Of a stretch of DNA of 64,000 bases, positions 1 to 9,214 are shown one piece after another. Origin of the DNA: Scolanthus callimorphus (lineage: Eukaryota > Cnidaria > Anthozoa > Actiniaria > Edwardsiidae); contig CM066915.1 of NCBI GenBank assembly GCA_033964015.1, positions 9,287,575 to 9,351,574 of the forward strand, written 5' to 3'. Below the pieces are notes generated by a model, which worked only from the letters and a program-made list of their open reading frames with translations, was not told where the DNA came from and made no database searches. The first letter of the stretch is position 1. Every line of letters starts with the position of its first letter. The translations under genes and the position numbers were made by a program.

Positions 1-430
1 CACCATTCTCGTACCTAGAGTTCTGGTGACAGCCATTGACGCATGCGCGAGATTTGATACAGAGCTGTTGAGAGAAACAACTTGCTGCGCATGCTCCAAC
101 GCTGAAAATCAGTTAATAAGCGACATTCTCTTACCCACAGCTCCCCGGCTCGTCTCCTCGCGGAGGAGGCTCTGGTGACAGCCACTGACGCATGCGCGAG
201 ATATGATACAGAGCCGTTGAGAGAAAGGTCTTTCTGCGCATGCACCAACGTTCAAACCAGCCTATCAGCAAAGGTCCTCAAATGGATGTCACCAGTGCCT
301 CTCCTGCGAGCAGACGAGCCCTGGGTACGAGAATGAATCAGCGAAGGCCCTCGAATTGCCCCAGCAGAGCCTCCCCTGCGAGGATAAGAGCTTGGGAACT
401 CTGGTACGAGAATACGTAGGAACGACACAA
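1..430. repeat. Diverged ~150-bp tandem duplication
   Basis: A segment with the motif GACGCATGCGCGAGAT, followed by a GAGAGAAA block and TGCGCATG, occurs at about 22-105 and again at about 172-255. The minus strand reads open through both copies (15-248), but the two halves of the peptide are the same repeat translated twice, so this is not taken as a gene. The short phrase GGGTACGAGAATG recurs at about 316-334 and at 30730-30745, which suggests a dispersed family. Nothing protein-coding is seen here. Confidence 0.6.
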
Positions 431-950
431 CCCCTGCTCATGTCAGGTGATGATCTCCGTGCTTATATACATACATGCTGTTCGATGGACATGGATATGA
501 GTGGTCTACCTGACTAGTGACAAGAGCTAGTGCCAGTTCAGCATTTGATGGACTGACAGTGGCAGTGGCATTTTAATGGTGTATCACGTATTGCACTTGT
601 CTTTTACGATATTCACAAACTACATTTCCTTTTCTTGCCGCCGGAGCATTGGAGCACAACTTTATATAACTTGATCGCCGAAATAGAGCACGCGTGATGC
701 TGGGACAGACATGGTTACGTTAATCACGAGCCGCGAGTAATTTTGAAACTCTCCCAACGTCATTCCTGCTCTATTTCGTGAAAACTCTCTAACACAAATA
801 AAAAATGTAAATGTATCGAAAGTACAATGCTAGTGGATTTCTACTAAAATAAGTAGACTACTCATTATTGTCATTCTCATAGTCACCGAGACGAAGTCGC
901 CGATAATCACGGAGCCTGAGGCGACTAATTCTTTTAGTTTAATTGCTCAT
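431..950. other. Intergenic DNA, nothing recognised
   Basis: No ORF with a recognisable domain was found. A GTCACCGAGACGAAGTCGCC / GAGGCGACTA pair near 880-930 can form an imperfect stem and resembles the elements at 951-1480, so part of this stretch is probably MITE-derived. Confidence 0.4.
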
Positions 951-1480
951 GTGATTCATAAGGTTTTTAGACACGATCATAATCAACTATTGGATGAGGT
1001 TTTTGTGATCTCCAGAATAAACAATGTCGAGACAGGTGGAATCAGGCGAGGCCGTGAGGTAGTTTATTCTGGAGATCACAAAAAAACGAATTCAATAATT
1101 GTTTTATTATACATTGATTCTGTAAAAATACTTTTCTTTCTGTCAAGCAATTTATTTTACACAAGCGTCTTGTTAAAATAGGGAAGCGCTCTAGTCCCAT
1201 GATGCATTGCGCGTGCTGATTCTTGAAGACCCTCAAAGTGCGCGATCCCCAAGGTAAAGCGCGCGTTCTTGGCCAATCAGAATCAATATAGCGAGTACAA
1301 TGTATAATAATTAACACTTATTGGATGAGGTTGAGCATGATAGTGAGATTTGGCAACGCCGAGGTTTGTGTTATCTGCCGAAGCCGAAGCTGAGGCGGAT
1401 AACACTAACTCGAGGCGTTGACAAATCTCACTATCATGCGAAAACCGAATTCAATAATTGTTTTATTATTCAGCAACCAA
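951..1480. repeat. Two related foldback (MITE-like) repeats
   Basis: The phrases ATTGGATGAGG (about 989 and 1320) and AATTCAATAATTGTTTTATT (about 1088 and 1448) each occur twice and bracket two related units. The second unit (about 1317-1470) is strongly palindromic: GTGAGATTTGGCAACGCC at its start is mirrored by GGCGTTGACAAATCTCAC at its end, with an inner stem TTATCTGCCGAAGCC / GGCGGATAA. This is the shape of a non-autonomous inverted-repeat element. The superfamily is not assigned. Confidence 0.6.
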
Positions 1481-2004
1481 GTCAACGATGAGGCCGTGCA
1501 CGGCGACACGGTTTTTCAACTTCATCCTACGTCCATTGGTATTTTCCTTTTTGTATTCAATTCAGATAGCCATAGTTGATGTTTAGATATCCTGAGCAAT
1601 GATCTCTTGGCAAAAATCATAACAGATTCAACGAGAATATTCGCAAAACCGGCTTTCAATTCGGAAATGAAAACCAAGATTGCGGCCAAACCTATTGGCT
1701 TGCGTTATGACGTCATTAGAGTGCATCAATCCTAATGTCTGTAGCATGACGTCAGGCACTGCGCGCCAACAAGGTTTCGCTGCGTACTCTTAGCCAATCA
1801 GAACCGAGATAGTGGCATGGCTGAATAATAATAACAAAAATCGAGCGCGCACTCCCACTCCTTTCAATGCTATAATCACCGGTACGTGATTATAGCAAGA
1901 GAATCCCCACCAATCATCGCGCGGACATTCTTATAATCACTTTGAGTAGTTATACTAAGAGTCAGCTAGTCAACTCGGCGCTATGAAAACTCGAACTCGT
2001 AGTC
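1481..2004. other. Intergenic DNA, nothing recognised
   Basis: Short AT-rich sequence without a supported gene. A local inverted pair, CTATAATCACCGGT / ACGTGATTATAG, near 1870-1895 hints at another small foldback. Confidence 0.35.
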
Positions 2005-2007
2005 TAA

Positions 2008-2218
2008 GGCCTAGTACATACGCCGCTCTTATCATGAGCCGTACCAAACTGTTACCATGAAATACTCGAAACTCGCGGCGTTAAAATCGATTCTACATTC
2101 CCGGTTTGATTAAGAATATTTTAGGCTACAAGCAGACGAGAGATGGACAAAAAATATTGTTTTATTGAGATTTTGCATTAGGATCGGCTCATGATAAGAG
2201 CGGCGTATGTACTAGGCC
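2008..2218. mobile_element. MITE, 211 bp, TAA target duplication
   Basis: The left terminus beginning GGCCTAGTACATACGCCGCT (2008 on) is matched as an inverted repeat of about 34 bp by the right terminus ending at 2218. The flanks are TAA at 2005-2007 and TAA at 2219-2221. A 3-bp duplication of TWA type is the habit of PIF/Harbinger elements; the family call is an inference. There is no internal ORF. A half-copy of the same family, starting GGCCTAGTTTATACGTCGCA, lies at about 2952-3012. Confidence 0.7.
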
Positions 2219-2221
2219 TAA

Positions 2222-3040
2222 GTGCATATGGTACGAAAGTATAGGTACGATTCTGAAGGGCCTTTCTGGGCTGCACTACAGTCTATAAAATTGCCACATT
2301 GAATAACAAGAGAATCTCATTCACAGAAATGTGACAAAATGGAGCTGTTAACACCCAAACCATTTTCTAGACATCGTAAGGATTCCAAATGTTTCGGTAA
2401 TATTTCGCGGGTGCTTGTGAACCCCCGACTAGACTATATCTTATATAATAAAGTCCTAGGGTCTGTCAGGCAAAGGCTGAACGAAACACATGCCAACACT
2501 TTTCAGAAAAAAAGATTAGCAAATGCTGTTTAAAAAACTGAAAACGTGACTCTGAACAAAAAATAAACCCCTTTTCTTCAGTAACTGTTAACTCCCAGAA
2601 GAAACAGAGCTATGCACGTTTGACACAATCGCGAAAGCTGTGTCATTTCAACAATCAGCGTTTAGCATTGAGCGAGCGGCAGGTTCGGTGTCGTTTTTGG
2701 AGGAAGAATATTAATGAACTAAACTATTGTCACAAGGCGACCGGTTATTTTCGGGTCTAAATTAATGTATTTTTCGTGTTGTATCGGGAACGAGCGAGTT
2801 TGGCTTCGTGTCATGAGTTCACAACATTTGATTACGTTTGATGACTACGGTGGAAGACAAGAACTGAACCTCATTCGATGTGTAACTTGTTTTCTGGTGT
2901 AGATTTGCATACGCGACGTTCTTGTGCGGAACAACTCCGAAGCAACACTAAGGCCTAGTTTATACGTCGCATTTAATTAGACGAATTTAATTGATCAATT
3001 AAATTAGTCAGTGCGACGTATAAAATGGAGGTTCGTTTTA
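2222..3040. other. Intergenic DNA with a partial MITE copy
   Basis: No supported gene. The only structured part is the partial relative of the 2008-2218 element at about 2952-3012, which contains its own short palindrome (TTAATTGATCAATTAA) and a second inverted pair ATACGTCGCA / TGCGACGTAT. Confidence 0.4.
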
Positions 3041-4100
3041 TACACGAATAAAATAGGAGACGTTGCTCCTATTTTTGTGGGGAGGGTCCTAACTTTTTTC
3101 GCGCGTGTCTAAAGGGAGGGTCCAAATTTTTTTCACTCCTGTTTGGGGAGGATCATAATTTTTTTAGCAACATTTAGACGATGAAGAGGGTATAACAGAT
3201 GCCGATAGTTGTTATTTCAGCAACTTCTCTATAAACATTTCGGCGCGCTTCGCGCGCATAACGAATGACATCTAATATACTCTTCGAGCAATGAACACAC
3301 CACCCTCACACCATTTACAAGAACAAGTGTATCATTCATGGAAAAGCAAACTCTTCCAAAAATGCCCTGCAATGTCAATGATAGCCTGGCGGGCAAGTCG
3401 CTATATGTTTGAAAGAAGACCCTATAGGTAAACGCAGGTGAGTTTTCGACGTCACAAATAAAAATTCGTCATTTGGACCGCGCTTCGCGCACATGAATAT
3501 TAATAACTTCGTCATTTGCGGCGCGCAGTTGTGCGCATGAATAATATAGCCTTGTTGGAGCCCATCAATAACAGCTTTCATCTAACATATATAGTTGAGG
3601 TATCGTACTTCGTGGGCTCCTGACAGGCTTTGTTTACTATACCGTACCAAAAACATCTAATCTCTGAGGCTTGATGAAATGCGTTTATCAGCAAATTCGC
3701 GACGCCCCTTTTCTGTAAGATGTCGTCAGTACTAGGTCTCAAATAAGGGGGCGGTAGAGCTGGGATCTTAATCATTGTACTTATAGAGGAGGTTCACTGT
3801 AATTTACCGTGTATATTATATTACCCAAAATCCTCACGTAAATAATCGAGGCGATAAATAATAACCGCGCTTTCTTATAGCTTTGACAGAAGTAAGAAAA
3901 AGTATTTCTGCTATTTAGAAGAATGAAAGAGACAATAGTCTATCTGACAGGTTTTACAGAACATATAAATGACTTGGGGGAGGGTCGCACTTTTTTTTAC
4001 CTACGACTGGGGGAGGGTCAATTTTTTTTTGTTATGTTCAAGGGGAGGGTCCTAATTTTTTTTAGCCTTGTTTGCAAAACGTGGGAGCCCCCCACGTATA
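3040..4100. repeat. Dispersed repeat rich in GGGAGGGTC lines
   Basis: Several lines of GGGGAGGGTCCTAA followed by T-runs, then CTCCTGTTTGGGGAGGATCA, occur at about 3070-3170 and 3975-4075. Much the same lines occur in the same order at 34078-34165 and 34820-34900, inside an intron of the Dispatched-like gene, so this is a dispersed element family of about 1 kb. Between the G-rich ends there is no ORF of recognisable type. The G-rich/T-rich lines resemble the ends of the nested element at 37102-37883, and a common ancestry is possible. Confidence 0.55.
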
Positions 4101-4541
4101 ATATAATGTCACGTCACACACGTCCCCTGATCAAACAAAACTACGCGGGCTTCTGCCGCCATCATTTACATCTCTAAGGTAAGTAGCTGCATTTATTTCC
4201 CGTTGGTAATATGTTGTATTTTATAAGATGGTGTAGAGCCGATTTCACATGACTGTGGTAAACAAAACGTATAGGAGTAAACGAAAAGAGTCTCTATACA
4301 CGTGAAACCATGTGTCGTGAACCGTGTATCATGTTTTGTAGCCTGTGTCATGGAGCAGCTAAATACAACGAAAGTTTTGCATCAGGAGCGTCTTCAAAAA
4401 TACATTATCAGAACTCTTTCGGGGGAGTATTAGTTTTGTAAACAGCATTATTGCCAACCGATCAACGCAACACTATCTTTTTATTCAAATTTCGTTCTGC
4501 TGAAAATCTGCATATTATGACCCATTCCTAGCTTAAGTAAG
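4101..4541. other. Intergenic DNA, nothing recognised
   Basis: No ORF with family resemblance and no clear repeat structure. Confidence 0.35.
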
Positions 4542-4550
4542 TTTGAAGTA

Positions 4551-4628
4551 TACCCTGCAAGCAGTGATTTCTCCTCTCTCTCCTAAGAGAGGAGGAACTA
4601 AGAGGAGGAAATCACTGCTCGCAGGGTA
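4551..4628. mobile_element. 78-bp foldback element, 9-bp target duplication
   Basis: The sequence from TACCCTGCAAGCAGTGATTT to its near-perfect inverse ending GCAGGGTA folds almost completely on itself. It is flanked by TTTGAAGTA at 4542-4550 and TTTGAAGTA at 4629-4637, a perfect 9-bp direct repeat. A 9-bp duplication is typical of Mutator-like (MULE) transposition. The assignment is inferred from the duplication length only, because there is no coding capacity. Confidence 0.75.
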
Positions 4629-4637
4629 TTTGAAGTA

Positions 4638-4980
4638 CTGTGCTGTCATTGCTTTGCCGTTTTACGGAAAGATAATAATTGTGGTGATGAGCTGTTATGC
4701 AAATTTTCAACCAACAAGTTTTGCTTTTTACTCGTGTGTATTGAACTGAGACTGGAGCCAAAGTAATTATTTCTAGTTTCTTTGATTGCTAAAGCACTCT
4801 AATTGACTAGTTAATATTTCCCAATGAACCTGTTCCCTTTGCGCTTGATTCGCAGGCTATATTTCAGTTACAGTTAAAACCCGCTTGTAAGAACCTATGG
4901 ATTTATAAGAACCTGCTGGCAGAAATTTGCCATTTTAATACTCCTCCAAATGAAATGAACCTGTTTAGAACCTGTTTAGC
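4638..4980. other. Intergenic DNA, nothing recognised
   Basis: AT-rich sequence with short repeats of AACCTG; no supported gene. Confidence 0.3.
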
Positions 4981-4984
4981 CAGT

Positions 4985-5455
4985 GCATGCCCTGGCCAAA
5001 CGAAACGCAAGTTGTGCTAATTGCTTTGACTTGCGCCAGGGGGGGCGCCCCCCCCCCCTTTCTCGGAAATTTTCCCATACATTTACTGTATTTGCTGTAG
5101 AAAATTTGAGCATTTTCGTCCCATGTTTTCACTATCTATCTCCCCCGCCCCCCCGCCCCCCCCCACCCCCCCCCCCCCCCCCCCCCCCCCCCACCCTTCC
5201 CCTTTCTCGGAAATTTTCCCATACATTTACTGTATTTGCTGTAGAAAATTTGAGCATTTCGTCCCATGTTTTCACTATCCGCCCCCCCCCCCCCCCCCAC
5301 CCCCCCTTCAGAAATTCCTGGTTACGCCGCTGTGCGCTCGTTTGGCCACCAACTTGCGATGACTTGTGTTCACTTGCATCCACTTTGAACATGTTCACAC
5401 GCAACTTGCGTCTCGTTTGCCGCCACATCGCAAGTTGATGCAAGTTTCCAATTTC
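4985..5455. repeat. GCAAGT-rich repeat with poly-C tracts and an internal duplication
   Basis: The outer parts carry CTGGCCAAACGAAACGCAAG (4990 on) and related GCAAGT/ACTTGC words (5340-5450); the same family recurs inverted at 8838-8916. In between, a block including TTTCTCGGAAATTTTCCC and ACTGTATTTGCTGTAGAAAA is present twice (about 5060-5140 and 5203-5280), separated by C homopolymers. Proline-rich and glycine-rich reading frames here are translations of the C and G runs, not genes. Confidence 0.6.
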
Positions 5456-6596
5456 TTCGTTTCCCATATTAATGAATATTATGACCAAATAAGTCATGAT
5501 TATAACATAGCTACGATATACCGCGCGCTCTGATGGCTGCTTAGCGTGCTCCAGAACTGGATGGACGCACGTCGCTAAGGAGAACGCACACTTGTTTTGG
5601 TTTGAAGCGAAGAGGATATTTCATTTCGCGAGAAGCATTATTATTTTAGCGAATAAACTACTTTTCTTAGCTAAAATTAGAGAATATTGTGATGATAGTA
5701 TTATATCCAAACCGCCTTTGTTCCACGGATCCTGATTTAGAGATGGGAGCAACAGACTCCATTGTCCAGAAACCTGAGCAATGGCGTGGTCACTCCGCCG
5801 TCCAATGCACAACATCCCGGCACCCCGCCCCAGCCCTTGCCCCAAGGAATATTTGAGCCATATGGCTCCCATATCTCATCCATATCTTACCACCCTCTAC
5901 TCATTCCCCAATACTGTCACCATACACCCCCTATACACTATCAATAGGAAGTATATAGCATAATTTGTGTAAGAACACAGCACGGCGCCCGTACGATTTC
6001 CATTGTGCGTCTGACTTGAGCTTCTCATTGTTCTCACCAGAGGTAAAGCTAACACAAATGACTAAATTGAGATCATGATCTCTAGAGCCAGTCTCGAAAG
6101 ACAGTTTACCGCTACGGTGTTGCTCATCTACAATCTCGGATAGACTTCTCCCGCACGGAACCAAGAGAATCAGCCAGGACTGGTTCCCCCGAGCTGGTCC
6201 CCGGGAGCGTCACCCAATTCACCGTTTTGAGATACCTGATAGGCCGCCGTTTCGATTAAATCTTTCAACCCCTTCCCTTTCTGGAAGGACGAAATATTGT
6301 GTACGTCATCGCTTGATTGGCGGCTAATCGTCCATTATAGAAGAGAAAACAACGAAGCCTGTAGAGTTGAGCGACACTCCCCGGGATCAGTAGGAGAACG
6401 CAGTCCCGGCGCAACTGCAAGAGTCGGGCACGAGGGCCTTAGATGACCCTGGCACTGTGAACCCTAAATCACCCAAAGCTTACGTTTTCTCTTTCATGCC
6501 TTTTTTCCTTATTACGCAATTATGCGATGACAATAATACAAGTAAAATCACAGATTCCACGCTTGTCTTTTCTTTTTCCCATTACTATATTGTCAT
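5456..6596. other. Intergenic DNA; one unassigned 77-codon minus ORF
   Basis: No recognised family. A minus-strand frame at 5931-6164 (77 codons, start of type NTG, ends PIDSV) has a mixed composition that is not obviously repeat-derived, but there is no homology, clear splice partner or promoter to support it, so it is only noted. An imperfect foldback of MITE type may lie around 6290-6450. Confidence 0.25.
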
Positions 6597-7250
6597 GTGC
6601 CCGGCTCGAATGGCACTAAATAGACAACAGTGTCCCTATCGAACCGAGGTCCATATAATATAAGGCCAAATAAAACACAGGGCACCTGAAACTATGCCTC
6701 CCGTGAATCGTACCCGCGGCTCGAATGGCCATAATAAACAAGAGAAAGTTCGTACTGAACCGAAGTCCAGTATACACTGCCAATTAAACCCTACAAGGCA
6801 CCTGAAATATGCTTCCAGTGAATCGTGCCCGGCCCGAATGGCCATAATAAACAATGGATAATTTTTTGTACCGAACCGAAGTCCAGTATACAACCAATTA
6901 AACTCCTACAGGGCACCTGAAATATGCTTCCAGTGACTCGTGCCCGGCCCGAATGGCCATCATAAACACTAGCTAATTTTTCGTACCGAACCGAAGTCCA
7001 GTATACAACCATTTAAACTCCTACAGGGCACCTGAAATATGCTTCCAGTGACTCGTGCCAGGCCCGAATGGCCATAATAAACACTAGCTAATTTTTCGTA
7101 CCGAACCGAAGTCCAGTATACAACCAATTAAACTCCTACAGGGCACCTGAAATATGCTTCCAGTGACTCGTGCCCGCCCGAATGGCCATAATAAACAGTG
7201 GATAATTTTTCGTACCGAACCGAAGTCCAGTACACAACCAATTAAACGCT
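6597..7250. repeat. Tandem array, unit ~118 bp, about 5-6 copies
   Basis: Each unit contains GTGCCCGGCCCGAATGGCCA, TAATTTTTCGTACCGAACCG, AAGTCCAGTATACAACCA and GGGCACCTGAAATATGCTTC. Copies start near 6597, 6710, 6828, 6942, 7060 and 7170, with the left-most the most diverged. Open frames on the minus strand repeat the same peptide and are artefacts of the array. Confidence 0.8.
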
Positions 7251-8139
7251 TGCGAAGCCCGAGTGGCTACAGCAAAATGTGCAAAGATAGACAGAGCAAA
7301 TCGGCCACTGAACCACCAAGGACTCAAGGTAAAGTCTACGTGAGGTCTGCTCTAAGTGGCTGGTTGGCTTGAGCCAGCGCTGGAACAACAGGAGCTGGAG
7401 GAACGGCTGGAGCTGAGCTGAGGCGGTTGGTACAGTAAGAACCAAGAACAAGTGTCGGGGCTACAACGGGGTGGCGGGGCGGACGGGAACTGGAGCCATG
7501 TCACAGGAACAAAACACCAGCAAATCCGGCCAGCACTCGCAAAATGCGAGAAGAGAGTGAGCAATAGGATTGCTCGCTCTTTTATTGTGTTCTAGGTGAG
7601 CATAGCTCACATTTCAGTGGTTTCCGTGCTTCTCAGTGCCCGTGGAATGTTTTCGGCCGATTTGAATAGTTGAGAGAGCACTCAGCTAGCTAGAGTCTCG
7701 GCTAACGCCTCGTGCGACTCTTACGCTACCTTCGTGCTCTCTCAACTATCCGCGTGCTTCCAGAACTGGATATACGCACACTAAGCATGGACCATTACTT
7801 AAAAATGTGGCACTTATATTTCAAGCTGTTATTTAATAAGAAACTGGGTGAGATTTGAGCGCGCGCTAGTGTTTGAAAGTGACGTGATAATGTTGTCATT
7901 AGCGCGCGCATGCAAAGCACCAAAACACTCAACTTGCATAAGGGAACACCACAGGCGATCCAAGCTCTAGTCATGTGGGGTACTGTGAAAGAAACATGCA
8001 ACGTTGTCGCTGTAAAATTATACGTAAATGTAAATATTGAAACAAAATCATGTGACATCTCCTCGGAATGTTGTAGTTGTCAAATAAAGTGCTCCTGGAG
8101 CGATTTATTGCATTTTGGGTGTTTTTTGGCCTTTTTCTT
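7251..8139. other. Intergenic DNA with a foldback at ~7666-7750
   Basis: ATAGTTGAGAGAGCAC near 7666 is mirrored by GTGCTCTCTCAACTAT ending near 7750, enclosing about 50 bp, so a small foldback element is likely. Purine-rich sequence at 7380-7500 gives open frames on both strands but no recognisable domain. Confidence 0.4.
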
Positions 8140-8594
8140 AATACCCCTACCCCTACCGCGCTTTAATACCTATGTTAAGAAAAACTCTATTGGTTATAGA
8201 GGGGCGATAATATGGAACACTTTAATGCCCATCCTAGGAAACTCAAGTAATAAATGAATGTATGCGAGGGGGCTTGGAAATCCCAGGCTCTTAAGAAATT
8301 AAGTTTCACTAGCGAGTCCCCTCGGTAACACAGCAACGTACTAGTACAGAGTTTTATATTACTGAATTTTATAATGTATTTTTAACACTACGTTATCATA
8401 AGGTTCATAATTTTCATAAATATTCACATTTTTATACTGTAAATAAACTATTCTTAAATTATTATCTATTATTAATTAGTATATATTGTATATTATTTAT
8501 ATTAGTATTAATTTATGTTGTTTTTAGGCACGCCCCACAAGCTGTATAGCTTTAATTTAAACCGTGGATAAATAAAGTTATTATTATATTATTA
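8140..8594 (+). mobile_element. 3' end of a non-LTR retrotransposon (degenerate)
   Basis: The plus frame ending at 8257 reads FNTYVKKNSIGYRGAIIWNT and then stops. This resembles the C-terminal tail that follows the RT domain in CR1/L2/I-type LINE proteins, where an aromatic-R/Y-G-x-x-x-W-N signature is common. It is followed by about 320 bp of AT-rich sequence ending in AAATAAAGTTATTATTATAT, the microsatellite-like 3' tail these elements often have. The rest of the element is missing, so this is a 5'-truncated copy. The exact clade is not determined. Confidence 0.5.
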
Positions 8595-9036
8595 CCCCTC
8601 CCCTGGAATTTCCAACCTCATAAGGTACACATCCCCTGGAATTTCCATTCTTCCTTACAAAATACCCCTGGAAAATCTATGTTTTGAAAAGTCGCCTTGT
8701 TTACCCCTCCCCCTTGGAATTTCCAGTCTCCAGACACACCCTCTCCCGTTGGATTAATTCCAGAGTCCAACACAATCCCCCTGGAAAATTTCCGTAGGTT
8801 CTCAATCCCCCCGTGCGGTTTAAAAATACAATCAGCCAATGCAAGTGAGCGCAAGTCTGTGCAAGTCACAACTTGCATCGACTTGCGTGAACTTGCGTTT
8901 CGTTTGGCCAGGGTTACACTCAAAGGTTACTCAAAGGTTACTTTTGTTGCAGGAAGTGGACTGCTCCATGTTTGTTTTCCATTTAGTATTATTATTGTCT
9001 GAGGATGCGTCGTTCTCGCCTTTCTATAGAACTATC
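8595..9036. repeat. Repeat-derived sequence upstream of the transporter gene
   Basis: The phrase CCCCTGGAATTTCCA (or close variants) occurs several times at 8600-8800, and a GCAAGT-type repeat related to that at 4985-5455 lies at 8838-8916, ending TTTCGTTTGGCCAGGG. The promoter of the downstream gene presumably lies here or in unseen upstream exons, but no core promoter motif can be defended. Confidence 0.45.
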
Positions 9037-9214
9037 ATGGTATGTTGTGACGTCACTAGTACCAGACCTCCCCGCCAAGTGGACAGTGCCTGGTCTTGGT
9101 TAGTTTGCGCATGCGCTTCTGTGTCTAATGGTTTGGTCCATAGCGTTGTCCTCTGCTTTGGCGTGCTACTGCCCGTCCTCATGGACGAGTTTGGAGACAC
9201 CAGGGACAAAACAG
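9037..9214 (+). CDS. MCT-like transporter, exon 1 (N-terminus and TM1)
   Basis: The chosen ATG lies in a favourable context (A at -3, G at +4). The frame is open further upstream to 8839, but that part lies in repeat sequence, so 9037 is preferred. The exon encodes a short cytoplasmic N-terminus, then the family N-terminal signature in variant form (VDSAWSWLV) and TM1 ([18 protein letters not shown]), ending in the conserved GDTRDKT segment. The donor is ACAG|GTGAGA at 9215, phase 1. Upstream non-coding exons are possible and not visible. Confidence 0.75.

Noticed and set aside
5123..5497. Proline-rich and glycine-rich ORFs
   Set aside because: They are translations of C and G homopolymers and a local duplication; no start context, domain or partner.
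6636..7327. Minus ORFs with repeated LDFGSVR peptides
   Set aside because: Translation of the ~118-bp tandem array.
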